Shown: positions 1-12,839 of the stretch, in pieces
Numbering within the stretch: the stretch's first letter is position 1
Layout of the letters: each line of letters starts with the position of its first letter
Assembly (NCBI RefSeq): GCF_000344685.1
Contig: NW_006920412.1
Location: forward strand, 1,781,384 to 1,845,383
Length of the DNA: 64,000 bases
Direction of reading: 5' to 3'
DNA from: Gloeophyllum trabeum ATCC 11539
Lineage: Eukaryota > Basidiomycota > Agaricomycetes > Gloeophyllales > Gloeophyllaceae
The notes under the pieces: model-generated
Seen by the model: only the letters and a program-made list of their open reading frames with translations
Told to the model about the DNA's origin: nothing
Databases searched by the model: none
Made by a program: the position numbers and the translations under genes

Positions 1-19
1 GTACTAAACCGCATTCTAG

Positions 20-136
20 AGTAGCGTCGTCGTGCAAAGGAAGGTAGGGTTTGAGCCAGGTATTGCCAGCGTGCGGGAGTATCCGCCGCCGGGAAAGATG
101 CAAATGAGAGGAGGATATGCGCCAGCCAGACCTTGA
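20..136 (+). CDS. 3'-terminal exon of an unidentified gene entering from the left edge
   Basis: A branch-site-like TACTAAAC at 2-9 is followed by a TTCTAG acceptor ending at 19. From base 20 a phase-0 reading frame runs 38 codons to a TGA at 134-136. The encoded tail is basic and proline-rich near the end (VREYPPPGKMQMRGGYAPAR), with an RGG-like segment. The gene body lies outside the window, so the product cannot be named. The call rests on the good branch site and acceptor plus an open frame only, so it could still be chance. Confidence 0.4.
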   Translation, partial: SSVVVQRKVGFEPGIASVREYPPPGKMQMRGGYAPARP

Positions 137-1720
137 GGAAATACAAGAGAATCACGGAAGGAAGTGGGAGGGTCGCTGAGCAAGACGACGTGCAGAGGGG
201 AGACGGCAAAGGGGGACTTGCCTCGCTTTATTCGTTCGACATTCCCGGCCTGCCTCCGTGGGAATTGTTTTCAAGGCACAAACCACTCCCACGACGGTCA
301 TCACTCTTTTTGGCCGCCCTGCCGCTCCCCGCACTTATGTTTCTTGGAAAAACATATTCATCTCGTTATCAGGCAGCAGCTCAGGGAAGACATCTGCTCT
401 TCTACTGGCAAGTGCTACATTTCTGTGATGCAGAGAATTATGCTTGGTCTATCATTTCACTGGGATGTCAATGAGAGCAACCTATCCCGAGAACGGCGGA
501 TAAGCAAGCCGTCTGGAGACGAACGAATGCCGAACCCTCGCTGGCAACTCGGGCCCTTGGCACTATAAAGGCAACGTTCTGCCTGTTTCTGCTCCAAAGT
601 TGAGCATATCGGATGGTAACTTGAGGTCATGTTGGGATCTAAGTACACCTGCCGCTCAAGAGGCAGCGCCTGCCACTGTCAAGTGCCGCGTTTGCATGAT
701 ACATTGGTGCTTTGGTAATCAGTCTGCTCTCGGGATCGACGCCTGACCAAATGCTACGGTCGGCGCTCAAAGGACTGCGATCCTGAAAAGCGCGCTCTCA
801 CTTGGAATCGAAGGGCGTGCGTGCTTGGAGAGAGAAGGTCCAGGGCCAGAGAAGGCCCTCGCTTGAAGTCGCTTGTGACATCGCCTCACATACAGTCCCA
901 AAACCCGGGTCAGCAATGCGACAAACTCCTCACAAAGTTGTCCCTTGATAAGGATGACTGGTATATCGTTGATAACTGGCGTTCGCCCTTCGATATCAGA
1001 CGTAGCTGCCCATGGAGGGTTCTTGAGGCGTACATCAGTGATGAGAGATGCGACGCCCTTCGGCATCCTTGCTGACGTCTCCGAGGTTAGCTTGCAGGAG
1101 TAGTAGAGGAATCGTCGTTAGAAGAGTTGACCACAGCAAAGCCTTCGGGATTTAACATGAAATGTCTCTGGCGATAGCAGTCCCTCACCTTGTCAAGCAT
1201 ACCTTTCGACTGAGAGGAGCATCAGCCACCGCAGAGTGGCAGGGACCATATTTGGTCGAGAGGGCACCTGTTTGGCATGTTTTACCCACGCCTCATAACG
1301 CCCGGACGCGCTCGATGGCATAAGGGACTTGTTGTATACGTATTCACGCTGAGACCCAGGTTATTATTCGACGTCGACTCGGCCGTCCCTGGGCGTAATA
1401 ATCTGGCAGACTTTTGGCTTTTGGGTTTTTTCACTACCTCGACTTTCGCTCACTTGTAAGATCCTTATTGTGCAAGCCGTCGGGACGGACCAGTTGTTTC
1501 CCCGTTTGATATCGCCAGGACCGGACGCCCATTCGCCAACTTTCTCCTTAAACCTGGGGGCAGGATATCCCTCATTTTCTTTGCTATACCCCATCAGACG
1601 ACCTAACGATATCCCTGTTCTTGGTTATACCTCGCTTTCAGCCGGTGTGAAGCGCCATCGTCAGCGAGCTTCTGCTCCCAAACAGGTGCGCTTAGCCGCC
1701 ATTGCTGGCCAAAGTTGAGC
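137..1720. other. Intergenic region upstream of the MAPKKK gene
   Basis: About 1.6 kb without a supported gene. Short open frames occur on both strands but none has a recognisable motif or a coherent intron pattern. It presumably holds the 3' UTR of the left-edge gene and the promoter and 5' leader of the MAPKKK gene. No TATA box or repeat stands out. Confidence 0.5.
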
Positions 1721-4700
1721 ATGGCCACTCATTACAGTACCTTCAGTGCGATGATGACGGCCAATATAGGCCACATGAATTCCTTCGAAGGCTCCTCCCG
1801 GTCCGCCTCTTCTTCTCCGACATCCCCAACCGCGTCATATCACAGCTATGCAAACGGGTCTGCCATCAACAATGCGCGTTCAGTTCAGAATTCGTCTCGA
1901 CCAGGGACGCCATCGTCATCTAGTAACGGTCCTTCGCTTGAACCCCCTCCAGGAACCCCATTCTCAGAATTCATCCGCCAATGGTCCGATGCGCACGTCG
2001 CACGTTGGTTGGCCGACATCAAATGTGAGCGCCATGCCTCCACATTCAGGGATAATGATATTCGGGGAGACGTTTTGCTGGAACTGGATCAATCGACTCT
2101 GAAGGAGATGGGTGTATCGAGCATAGGGGACCGCCTGAGAATTCTCAATGCAGTGAAGTCACTGAGACAGAAGTCCTCCTCGCGGTCCTCCTTGTTCGTC
2201 TCCCATCCTCAAGGCACTCAGCTATCTCGCAGCAACTCTCTCAATGGCATGGACGGCACCGGGCATTCCAGAAATGATTCTATATCTCCTACTTCTCGCT
2301 TGGCGACAAGGCGGCTCGAGGCCGGTCGGCCTGCCCCCCTGCAATTACCCGCAAATTCCGTCCGTAAGGATCTGCCTCAGATAATCCGTGACCCACAACC
2401 ACCACCGGATTCAGCCAAGTCAACTGCACCACTCAGACCTCTTCCCCGCCCTGGTGACTCTGGTGCTGCGACCACCACGTCGGGCACCGGTAATGCCCCC
2501 CTTTCATCTTCGCGTCCAAACATGCCTCCCCTTCCTCCTGCGCCGCGTGGCCAACCCCCGTTGCCTCCACCACCCGGCCGTGCCAATCCTCGTAGCCTTC
2601 CTGGACGTAAGACCCCCACGCAGCAGAGTGATGTTCCCTCCTATGTGAATCAACCTCTCCCACCTGCACCGCAAAATCAGAGCTTGTTAACTCCTGCTAC
2701 CGCGGCATCTCAGTCATCTGGATGGGGTGGCGGAGGCAGCTACGGCTTACCATCCGACCCACGGCCAGGCAATTTGGGTGGCAAGACCCCGACGAGGTCT
2801 ACGTCTCCTTTACCGCCGCCTAATGCTTCTAGCCGTAGCCAGAGTCGCTCTCCTAACCCTGGTCATGGGAGGAACTCGTCTGTTACTGGTAGCGGGGGGA
2901 ATGCATCTTCTTCACGGTCATCCGGAAGCGGTACTCATCCTTACGCGTCTTCCCAAGGTCAAGCACTTCCACTTCCGGCTTCGCAGCTTGCACATAATCT
3001 TTCACCCATCGCGGAGTCTTTCGTATCTCATGTCAGCTCGACGTCGTCAAGCACGCCGTCGCCACCTACTGCGCCCTTCACTGTCGGGCGGGGCCCTTTC
3101 AACCGGCCGCATACCCCGTCCCATACTGCTGCACCCTCATTAGATGATCTGAGGAGGAAACTGGTGAAGTTCAACATTGCGGACGGGAACTATGCTCGTA
3201 CCGTAGATGTATCCGATTGCGCAGGGGGAGTGGAAGTCCTCGAGAAGGCCCTCAAGAAGTTCGGGAAGCTTGGCCCTAGGAAAGAGGGTGACAGTATTAT
3301 GGATCACGTGGAGTCGGAGGATGGCGGCTTGGTCCTCGATGGGTGGGGTGTGTTCCTTGACTGGGGCCGCCAGGACGATGAGACAGGTCGGTGCACATAT
3401 CATAGTTCCTCTGGACAATCTGACTGATGCTGCTTACAGCGAAACCCTTGTCGGAGGCTGCTCTGTTGTCGATATGCCATGCTGACCCCGATGACCCCGC
3501 CCGTCAGCGTGGACTCTCTGTGCGTCGGACGGGCAAAGGGAAGCGATCCAAACATTTAGCGAACATTTTGGGTGAGCAAGCGTCGCAAAGCAGCCCGACT
3601 AGCCCGCTCTTTGGAAGTATCAAGGTTTCCGTGGACGAGGAGAACGGTGACGGCAAGTCGTCCCCATCGAACGCCAAATCCCTGGCTGCGGAGCAGCAAC
3701 GGGCTGTGAACTACAAACGCGCCAGCTCTGTCAGTGTTCTGAGCGGCCTCGGAGTGCCTGACCCGGAGAAGGTCCTGGATCCTCCACCTTCGCCATCGAG
3801 CGGTGGGAAGAAGCCATCAACCCCGAACGGGACCAACAAGAAGACGCCTTCGAAATTGCGAAACTTTTTTGGACAGCGACCTCCCAGCGAGCTCATTACG
3901 AGCCACTTGCCGGAGTACTTCCCTTTCACGGAGAAGAAGGTCCTGCAACGCACGGCGAGGAATAGTATGCTTCGTGCAAATGGATCCTGGAATGCATTGG
4001 GAAGACGGGACAGTGCTGCGTCATTGGCCGCTCAACCCAATTCTCGGTTCAGTGTCAGTACAATAGGCTCGCAACGACGGTCCATTTCTCCATCAAGGGC
4101 TTCCATCTCCTCTCCTCCACCTCCCGTACCAGAGAAGACATCCGAGTATCTAAGTGCATTGCAAACACCCAAGCAAGAAAATCCCCCTCGCTTGTCCCTC
4201 TCCACTGAGGATGGACAGTCTATCGATATCCCAGCGGAAGAACAAGATGTTGGCTCTAAGCGGGACTCGAAGCCACATCTGCTACCTCCGGTGACATTCC
4301 CTTCAGAGTCACTATCAGAGTCTATGGAAAGTCTGACTTCACCCGGCTTGCGCTCCGAGTCAATGTCGCGAACTATGTCAAGAGCCTCGAAGCGGATGAG
4401 CTACATTACGGAACTGCGGAGTAAGAGGGATGTATCTGACACAGCTAGCATGATGACCGTGGACGAGATCACAGCGGAAGTCGAGAATAGGAGGATAAGC
4501 AAATCTCTTGGGGCTGGAGGCTCCGATGATTGGACCCAAGTGGGCTCCGGTGATAGCGATGAAGAGTCTAGTGAAACTGAGGTCGGAGTTGAGATTGAGA
4601 AAGCCGAGGAAATGGAAAAAGATTCAGAAGAAGAGGACGAAGAGGAGTTAGAAGAAGAAGTGGAAGAAGAAGTAGACGTGGATGAGGCAGGGAAAGCAGT

Positions 4701-5770
4701 TACATCGAACGGAGGTAAGCTATTCGTGGTCCCGCAACAACCATTGTATCTGACACTCACGGTGAACGCAGTCAAGCGAATAAAATGGATCAAAGGCGCC
4801 CTCATCGGTGCTGGGTCGTTTGGCAAGGTGTACCTGGGGATGGACGCATCTAGTGGCACGCTCATGGCAGTCAAACAAGTGGAACTTCCCAAGAGTTCTG
4901 GCCCTAATGAGCAGCGAAAACGAAGCATGCTGGACGCATTGGACCGGGAGATTGAACTTCTTAAGACCCTGCAGCACGAAAACATTGTCCAATATCTCGG
5001 TGAGTCATGCCGCCCTGTTTTGTAGTCTCAGTTGTTGATGCCTCGCAGACTCATCGGCTGACGATGAACATTTGAACATCTTCCTGGAGTACGTTCCGGG
5101 TGGTTCAGTTGCTGCTTTGCTTCGCGAGTACGGATCGTTCGAGGAGATTTTGGTTAAGAAATTCGTCACCCAAATTCTTCAGGGTCTGAACTACCTGCAC
5201 GAAAGAGACATCGTGCATAGGGATATTAAAGGAGCTAATATCCTCGTTGACAACAAAGGCGGCGTTAAGATATCCGATTTCGGTATTTCGAAGAAGGTTC
5301 AAGACAGTGCGTTGTTTTCACTGTTGCATCTCAAGATATGCTAATTTTGTATCTCAGACCTCTTCAATAATGGTCGTGGCCCACGGATATCTCTACAGGG
5401 GTCAGTCTTCTGGATGGCACCGGAGGTTGTCAAACAGTCGGCACATACTATCAAAGCCGATGTCTGGAGCCTTGGCTGTTTGATCGTCGAGATGCTAACC
5501 GGCGAGCATCCTTTCCCTCAACTCAATCAAATGCAAGCTATATTTAAGGTAAAGGACATGGCCTTACAAGCATTCCCTCTTCGCTTAGCATGCCTTCTCC
5601 TGTAGATTGGACAATCCGCGAAGCCTTCCATCCCACCAGACATCTCGGCAGAAGCGGAAGACTTCCTGCAACGCACGTTCGAGCTCAATCACGAGGCTCG
5701 GCCGACAGCTGGAATGCTGCTCGAGCATCCATGGATAGCACAAAAGTCGTCCAGCAAATCGGCTTCATGA
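1721..5770 (+). CDS. STE11: STE11-type MAP kinase kinase kinase (SAM, RA and kinase domains)
   Basis: Exons 1721..3386, 3440..4999, 5049..5306, 5358..5548 and 5606..5770 give a 1279-residue protein. A SAM domain lies at about residues 80-150, a Ras-association-like domain at about 470-555, a very acidic stretch near 930-975 and the catalytic domain from about 1000 to 1270. Kinase signatures are intact: GAGSFG P-loop, AVKQVE lysine, HRDIKGAN loop near 1129, SDFGISKK near 1150, and WMAPE. The order SAM-RA-kinase and the segment [10 protein letters not shown] match Ste11/Byr2 rather than Bck1. In known fungi this kinase sits under Ste20 and Ste50 in the pheromone, filamentation and osmotic MAPK cascades. 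It is longer than the yeast protein, mainly through low-complexity Ser/Pro linkers. The start is the first ATG of the open frame; ATGs at codons 11, 12 and 18 are alternatives. Confidence 0.95.
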
Positions 5771-6098
5771 CCCTCTCTCTACTTCGTTTGTTCGGGCTTC
5801 CGTCGTTTCTTACGGACTGGACTGTCGCAACTTATTATCCTCGGTATGTATGTTTGTAGATGTCGTGTCCATACTTTACATTGTATCATAGAGTGCAACC
5901 ACCTAGTCATAATTCAATCCTATGACTCCTGCAGATCTCTTTTGCGCTTTGTACCCGAGCTTGCTTTAGTACCTGGGCCCCAGTTTGCAGTCGGGTTCTG
6001 CTGATACCGTACCAATTTGACCTTGGCCGAGGGCGTAACCGAAAGAGGGTGGCGCTTGAAGTTGGCTTCAAAGCTGACGACTACTTTTCAGACTTCCA
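5771..6098. other. Convergent intergenic region (3' ends of MAPKKK and TRM1)
   Basis: 328 bp between two stop codons on opposite strands. It should hold both 3' UTRs and polyadenylation signals. I see no gene or repeat here. Confidence 0.6.
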
Positions 6099-8348
6099 TC
6101 ACATGCATCGACAATGGACATCCCACCTCGGTTCCTTCGCAAGTAGTTGATGTGCAGGAGACTTTTCCGAGACGTTTTCCATCTTGACGGGATGTGTCTT
6201 TATCCAGGAACGGAAGACATCATGGACATCTCGACGACTGGCGGACGTCTTCAAGGAGCCTGCGCAGGCGTGTGATCTTGACACGCTATGGCCTGCATGG
6301 AGCAGCGCAGATCTATACGCATTTCATGTTAACAACGAGAAAAGAGGGGATTGAATTCCCATCACTCACGCAACATCGTCTAGTGAAGGACAGGTGCAAT
6401 GGAAGAAGCTAGATATCTTCGCAGGAGTAAAATAGAACGGAAACGTTAATTCCTAATGACCCTCAGTGAGACTACGGGGAAAAGATAGCGGTAAGAATCA
6501 TACCTCCTTCGCCACGGTTAGCATGCCCCTCATCCGAGTAGACGTGCCATAATGATCTGCATCGGCTTCTAAGTGTTCAAGCACCTTCCCGACAAATTCT
6601 GGATCATGTAGAGGGCCCGACCACATCGGACCCGCCACCTGGATGCATGGATTAGCTACTGTAAGTAGAAACATAAACATCCACTGACATGCAAAACTGA
6701 ATTGCACTCTGTGCATCTCTCCGGTACCGTAGGACCTGCATGGGTCTTGAAAAGCAAGTTAACGTTGCCAGAGCGTTCGTGAACCTGCTCCACGGTCCTA
6801 GCTAGCGGCTGCTCGTAGAATGATTGGCACCCGGTACAGACATAGTATGTTGACGTTTTACTGATGTCGTGTGTTCATGTCACCATTTCACACCAGTAGC
6901 AGATGGACAGGTACTCACCTAGCGGCTTTCTTGACCTCGATCGGCTGGGATTTTATTTTGATGAATAAACGGACATAGAAGTCGATCGATAATGACAGCA
7001 AGGGCTGAATGAAGCGACCGTACCGCGCAGCAGACGTGGATACGGCGTGTAGCACAAGTCGTAGGGCCTAGACAGTCGAAGGAATTAAGCAAGGAGGAAT
7101 CCATTGGGACGGAACTTACTGCTTCGTGGCAGTACTCCGATTTCACAGGTATTCCTCCGTAGTTGGAGAAACTGATCCAGAACGTCAACTCGAATAGGAT
7201 GGCCGAAGGCAAGCACTCTACCATTTTTCGGGATAATTGGTGGTGGCTAAGACAGATAGATCTGTGCATGTGACACATAAGAGACCTGCGAGTATGAATC
7301 TCAGGTTGATGCACATATATAAGTAGAGCTTCTTCTCACCTCCATCTTTGACGCATTGTACAGCTGCATCGATGAAGGGTGCGGCCGTACCGTATGGATC
7401 TAGATCGACTACATCGACTCGACTCCGCTCGGGACGATGGTTGTACATGAGAGCACTGTCAACCTGCGGTTCAACTGTACGTTATTTGGCTTGAGACACG
7501 AATGGCCACGTACCAAGCGTCCCCTTCTTTGACTTTGACTTTTACCTTTCCCAAATCCTGCTTGCCGTGTGTCCCCTTGAGGACGGGTTCTGCAGAAGAT
7601 CCAGAGGGATCCGGTGTCACATCATCTTTGGGTCCAAGGCCATTAATTTCAATATTCCTCTTCATGGCTTCCACGGCCAAAGGAGATAGATCATTAGCGA
7701 TGACATATCTGCATAACTGAGATCAGAGACTATCCGTAAATCTTCATTACAGATGAAATAGGTCAGTCAGATGCTCACTTTACGAGGGGGATCTCTTTGG
7801 CGTATCGGATGGAGCGCAGACCGGTAGCGGAAAGTGCTTCGAGGATTTCGATGGTGTAGGGGCGGTACTAAGGAAACGTAAGCGTATTCCTTATACTGGG
7901 AATCACTTCGGACTGGTCATACCTCTTGGGCCTTCAACTCAGGGGAGTCCGCAGAAGACGGACCTTGACCGGGTCCTGCATCTTCTACTGCATCTTGTTC
8001 GTGGGCCTCCGATCCATGGGTGCCGCCAGCCGAGTTAGAGACTGCTATCGACTCTTTCCTCCAGTCTCAGCACATGATGGATCGTGACTGCTCACTTTTT
8101 GCCTTCTTGTTTTTCGAACCGGACTCAGCCTTCTTAGCCTTGTACTCCTGCTTTCTCTTCCACCTAGCTTCCTTCTCTCGATTAACTTCTTCGCTATACA
8201 CTCGGATACAGGCTACGCTCATATCACGATTGAACTCTTGCACAGGATTCAGGAACGCTTCATTTGAGGACGGCAGAAGAATATGGGCAGCATTTTCTGT
8301 GTGCAGAGTGAAACCCTCAGGAACCACGATGGATGATTGTGAGCTCAT
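6099..8348 (-). CDS. TRM1: tRNA (guanine26-N2)-dimethyltransferase
   Basis: Twelve exons on the minus strand: 8096..8348, 7923..8044, 7779..7867, 7514..7708, 7340..7455, 7222..7285, 7120..7171, 6919..7067, 6689..6860, 6504..6638, 6370..6452 and 6099..6312, giving 547 residues. Family hallmarks appear in order: [11 protein letters not shown] near the N-terminus, [18 protein letters not shown] (SAM-binding), [21 protein letters not shown] (catalytic), CHEA, a C-terminal Cx2C...Cx2C zinc ribbon (CTGC, CTEC), and [12 protein letters not shown]. The enzyme uses S-adenosylmethionine to dimethylate G26 of many cytosolic and mitochondrial tRNAs. The chosen ATG at 8346-8348 fits the usual N-terminus, but an in-frame upstream ATG at 8481-8483 could add 45 residues (see findings). 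Splice phases all agree, so confidence is high. Confidence 0.96.
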
Positions 8349-8724
8349 TTCTCGACGGAAAACGTAGATCGCTTCGTGAGACGAGCGCGGAAAACTGGGG
8401 CTCAAGCAAGAGCTTAGAACGCTTGGAGAGACTAGCTTGGTCAATACCTGCACCCAAGCCCTGTAGTAAGACACCGACGACATAGATGTGGACGCCACAA
8501 CAACCTCTTTTAGCAACGACTTCTAATTCTGTCCGATCGTCTCAGTCACTGAGCCACAAGCTACCCTGCTCGACGACCGCTTCTAAGTACATTACGACTA
8601 TGTATTATGATGCATGCAACAGACTCTACAAGGACCCGTAATTTACAACTACGTTGCCGTACCAAGTCCGGTTTGTTTACATTGACTATTAACAAGTCCG
8701 TTCGTGGATAGGTACAGTCCGAGG
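8349..8724. other. Intergenic region between TRM1 5' end and ferric reductase 3' end
   Basis: 376 bp between two minus-strand genes. Its left part stays open in the TRM1 frame up to about 8516, so it may be 5' UTR or an N-terminal extension of TRM1. The rest should hold the TRM1 promoter and the ferric reductase 3' UTR. Confidence 0.5.
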
Positions 8725-11700
8725 CTAATACTCAAATTCCTCCGAAACGAGCGAGATGGATCCGCGCATATCTCCACGACGTATTCGCGCAGGATTTATC
8801 TGGGAAGCAATCGCTTTCCGCACGACAGCATTCAGCGATATAGGACCACAACCTGGAACACAACTCCGTCAGCAAATAATTAGACATTCACTTTCATGGT
8901 GGACTTACATCCTACTATCACGGAACCCTTGGATGCTTCCACTTCGTCCGCGAGTATTCGTTCTAACTTCGGTCTCCCAGGCCAGGCGTGCTCCGAAACG
9001 AATCCAATATCTCGTATCTCCTGCGCATCCACCTCCAGCTTCACTGTCTCTCCATGCGATCCAGTGCCTACGGTGGGCATCATGGCGTAGATGCTGCCGT
9101 GCGTTGTCTGTGCGTCCCAATCAGCCGACCTCCCGCGGGCTCCGCCCTTTCCGTCCTGGAATCTGACCCCAGACGCAGGGCTAGACGAGCGACTGGGAGG
9201 GAACGGGCCAGGCGAGACCGGACTATGAACGTTATCGAGCACAGTGGCCGAAGACGACGCCGCACTCGGTCCATTGCCCATGTCAGCATATCCCAACGAA
9301 TAATGCGAAGACGCGGCGCTCGCACGCTTATTGCTGACAGGAGAAGCCGGAGAGAGAATCGGCGACAGGAGCCTGTCCGTCGAAGACGCAGAGGCCCTAT
9401 TGTCCCGATGCCGCGATCTCCTCTCCTCGGTCGCCTTGTCTTCCAATTGCAGCTTCGCGAGTTTCGCATTATTCATCTTGCGAGACTGCCTCCGCCGCAC
9501 CTTGCCCTCTTTCTTCACGCGTTTGCTGAATTGCGCCTCACCAGGCAAGACAGTGTCGTCATCTCCGTCGAAGTTCGTGAGGTCAACCACGTTGATGTCG
9601 CCGAATTCCCCCGCAGAGAACGTCTCCTCATCTACATACTCTCCGGTGTAGTAGCTGAGATCAACATACTCGTTCACCGACGCGGCGTCGTCCTGGCTTT
9701 CCACAGACGATGTGGATGACGTTGACCCTGAACGAGCACGTCCCTGTTTGGCGTATTGAGGAGTAGGAGGAGCTAAGAACTCGGTGGATGCTCCCTTTGG
9801 CTGCTGGGATGGAGCAGACAGCTGTGGCGGAGGACGAAGGTCCGGCGCCGATTTGGCATTGGTCACGAATATATCCACTCGCAGACCAGGCTCTGGAATC
9901 ATGGCCATGCACCTCCGGATAACTGAAGCGCACCATTGGATATGAGCTAAGGGAAAAGTGAGCATCCCGACAGGACATCATAAATATTCTAACTCACAGA
10001 ATTCCCGCACTAGCCACACAAACCGGATCCGCCGTAGGCGGAAACCCTTCCTACCCCACCCACCAGGTCGTCCGCCGAGGAACTTCCCATCTCTCCCAGC
10101 CATACAAAGGCACAGATACTCTAGCACGGACATACCGAAGCTCACACCAGACCCGCCAGCAACAATCACAGCTGTGGAATTCTCGCCCCACCTGGCTCTG
10201 ATAGCACTTCCGAAGGGCCCGTCCACGAAAACCTTCAACAACACACCTCTGCTGGGCACCTGCCATTGTGCGCCCTTCTCCCCGTTCCCTACTGGCGGGT
10301 GTTCTGAAGGGTGGTATTTCTGGCCTTTAGCTGACATCGTGACTATCTCGTCCCACAAATCCCTCGTCCACCCGTTCTTCGCGCGGATAAGGAGAACAAT
10401 TTCTCTCCCTTCGTCTCCTGGAGCTTCTTCGTCGCATATGCTCGCACATGTGAACGGGTGGGTACAAAATCTTGAGATGGCAGGGACCGTAATGAGGAAG
10501 TGCTGTCCCGGTGCCCACGAGAGATACCCAGGGGTAATAAATCGAAGCCGGACAGTCATACCCGCCAGCAACTCCGCGTGAGCATATCCTGGCGGCGGGA
10601 CGTAAGAGTAAACAGTGGGAGGGGCGATGGACGCGAGGTCGACAGAGGAGTTGGACCGGAACGTGGATGGGGGGTATGCGGTATTTTCAGAGGGCGGATA
10701 TGATAATTGGCTCTCTTCTCCAGGCAAGTGCGGCGGCTTGTACGCAGAAGGGGGAGGCTTCACCTTAGCAGAGGTGGGAGTAGGGGGCACAGGGCTGATG
10801 AGGGTCTGCTGAGATGCTGAGGCAGAGGGCATGATCGCAGGTGGTGGGAAGGGAGTGGGTACGAGCATCTCAGACTTCTCGGTCCTCTTACCAGAACCCT
10901 GATACAAGGCCATTTTCTCGTCGACAGCGGGAACACGGACTGAGCTACCGAAGAATCCGTTGGTCGACAGCCACCAGGTAGCCCTCCAAAGTCTTTCGCA
11001 TCCCCAAAGCGCGAGGGCGACCCAGCACCAGATCCAGACAGGTGGATGGTGTAGTGCTGACATGACGATGGTGAGAGGCGCCAAGAGAATGTGTAGGAAA
11101 TAAAAGGCCTCATAGTGAGTCCTACGCAGCGGCGCAATAGATAATAATATCAGTAGTGTCATGCAGCCAAAGGCCTGGATGATCTATGTAAGTATCAGGA
11201 CAACGGATGTGTTGATCGGCACTCACGATCCAGGCGTAGATGAATTTCTCGTACTGCCAAGCGTAAGTATACGCAACTTTACCCGTGCCTGCACGTTGGT
11301 CCTTGGCAAGTTGGATACTCCAGAAGGCGACATGCAAGGCAGTGATGAACCATATTAATCGGCCGACCCAGCGGTGCAGCCAGGCGAGTTTGTCGAAGTG
11401 AAGTTGGATCATGAAAGGGATGGCGAATATGGCGAAAGGAGGGGCCTTGAGTGCGAATAGAATACATAGGGGGAATAGAGCAAATGCAATGAGACCTGCG
11501 CGTCCTCCGACGGTCCACCAGGCTTTGGGTATAGTGTATTGGGGTTGGTATTGGGTAAACATTGAGATATCATAGGTAGCGCGTTTCGAGATAGAGTTAA
11601 TAGTACTGTTGTGGCCAAATTGCCATACCTTGCTTCCGGGAGCGATGTAGTCCGGTCCGACAAAGCAGAGGGCAAGGCTTCCTAGGATAATTGCTGCTAA

Positions 11701-12036
11701 ACAGAGGATCTGTGCGTTCGAAGACATCGGCATGGGCTGCGCACGCATATCACCCTTCTTGCGGGCAGCGGCAATTTTGCCTTTCTTGCGCCATGTCCTC
11801 CGACGAATAGCCCACTTTGTCCAGTACGCACCGAGCGAGCCGCCCCTCGAGCCAGTCCAGTGCAAGACTGCAAAGAGCAGGAAGAAGAACACGACGACAA
11901 TCCACAGCAGATAGGCGTAGCGTCGGCTGGGGACGCTAAGCATATGGATTGTGAGGTACGCGGTAATCCATTCGACATCGTCCGGATACGCTGGGGTGGT
12001 CGGATTGGGTGTCAGAGTGGAAGTCGGAGCAGACAT
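8725..12036 (-). CDS. Ferric/cupric reductase, FRE family, with long disordered insertion
   Basis: Exons 11227..12036, 9998..11183, 8909..9946 and 8725..8852 encode 1053 residues. After a lumenal or extracellular N-terminus there are about seven membrane segments with heme-ligand histidines spaced as in FRE proteins (LHRWVGRL...ALHVAFW and FYFLHIL...SALHH). The FAD-binding motif HPFTCAS and an NADPH-site GGSGVSF follow. Within the NAD domain, between VDIFVTNA and RPKLERIL, sits a disordered Ser/Pro/Lys-rich insertion of roughly 250 residues. The C-terminus (GDMRGSISLVSEEFEY) is typical of agaricomycete members. The enzyme reduces Fe(III) and Cu(II) at the plasma membrane, passing electrons from NADPH through FAD and two b-type hemes. 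It lies next to the copper chaperone gene on the same strand. Substrate preference cannot be read from sequence. Confidence 0.93.
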
Positions 12037-12839
12037 GACGGATCAGCAGCCAGGCCAGTATACACGGGCACAGAGTCGGCTCGGTCCAAGACCGTGTTCG
12101 CTGTCTTCGGTGTTGGGAGGAGGGGGATGTCGTGGAAGGAGACAGGGATGTTCAGAAAACATAGAGGGAGGAGTTGTCCGAGGCTGGGCAGGGAAGGCCG
12201 CAGCCACCGGGCCCATTCTTGGATTGCGACGGCAGGCAATCGAGGACTGTCCAGATCTATTCTAGATCCATTTATCCACTCGCCCGGTTCCTGCCATGCA
12301 AACCACTCGCCAGCCTGCACCATTTCTTCAGCCTTGTATTCTGTTTTATTGCATTCTCTTTCCATCGTTCTCGCTCCTGCACGGGTTCATATGTCGCTTG
12401 CTCGGCTTGCTCTCGGCATTCACTGCTGGATAAGCAAAGCATACTAATTTTACCCCTGCCGTTCGAGTTATTCTCGGGACTCGCGACCAACAACGCTCCC
12501 TGTCAACTTTAAGGAAAGGATTTGCTTGCATCGTCTAATACCACCTGCCCCTCCGACGGAGGCCGTCTGTGGCTCCTGACAGAACGCCAAGTCGGCATCG
12601 CTATAGCCGTTGTTGCTCAGTAATGGTTAGGGATGATCGACCTGAAAGGCATTTTGCCACAACCACGCCGAGACTCAATAGTTCCACAAAATCCAAACTC
12701 AGGCTACATTACCGGTTATATAGACATTCACAAAGATACCAGTACAGTGAAGGAAACTTCCGATATCCATCTACTGGCCGCGGGCAGGATCAGGCAACAG
12801 TCTCTCCAGAACGAACCTATCCAACATAGCGCGACTCAA
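12037..12839. other. Ferric reductase promoter region
   Basis: 803 bp between ATX1 stop and the ferric reductase start, both minus strand. It contains at least two GATAA/TTATC cores (near 12270 and 12430), the core bound by fungal GATA iron regulators, but that motif is short enough to be chance. No supported gene. Confidence 0.35.

Noticed and set aside
133..568. Two overlapping open frames of 113 and 134 codons upstream of the MAPKKK
   Set aside because: No domain, no splice context and conflicting frames; the region is better read as leader and promoter.
8988..9719. 243-codon plus-strand frame inside the ferric reductase gene
   Set aside because: It lies antisense to the well-supported disordered insertion of the reductase; Arg-rich composition is the expected shadow of Ser/Pro codons.
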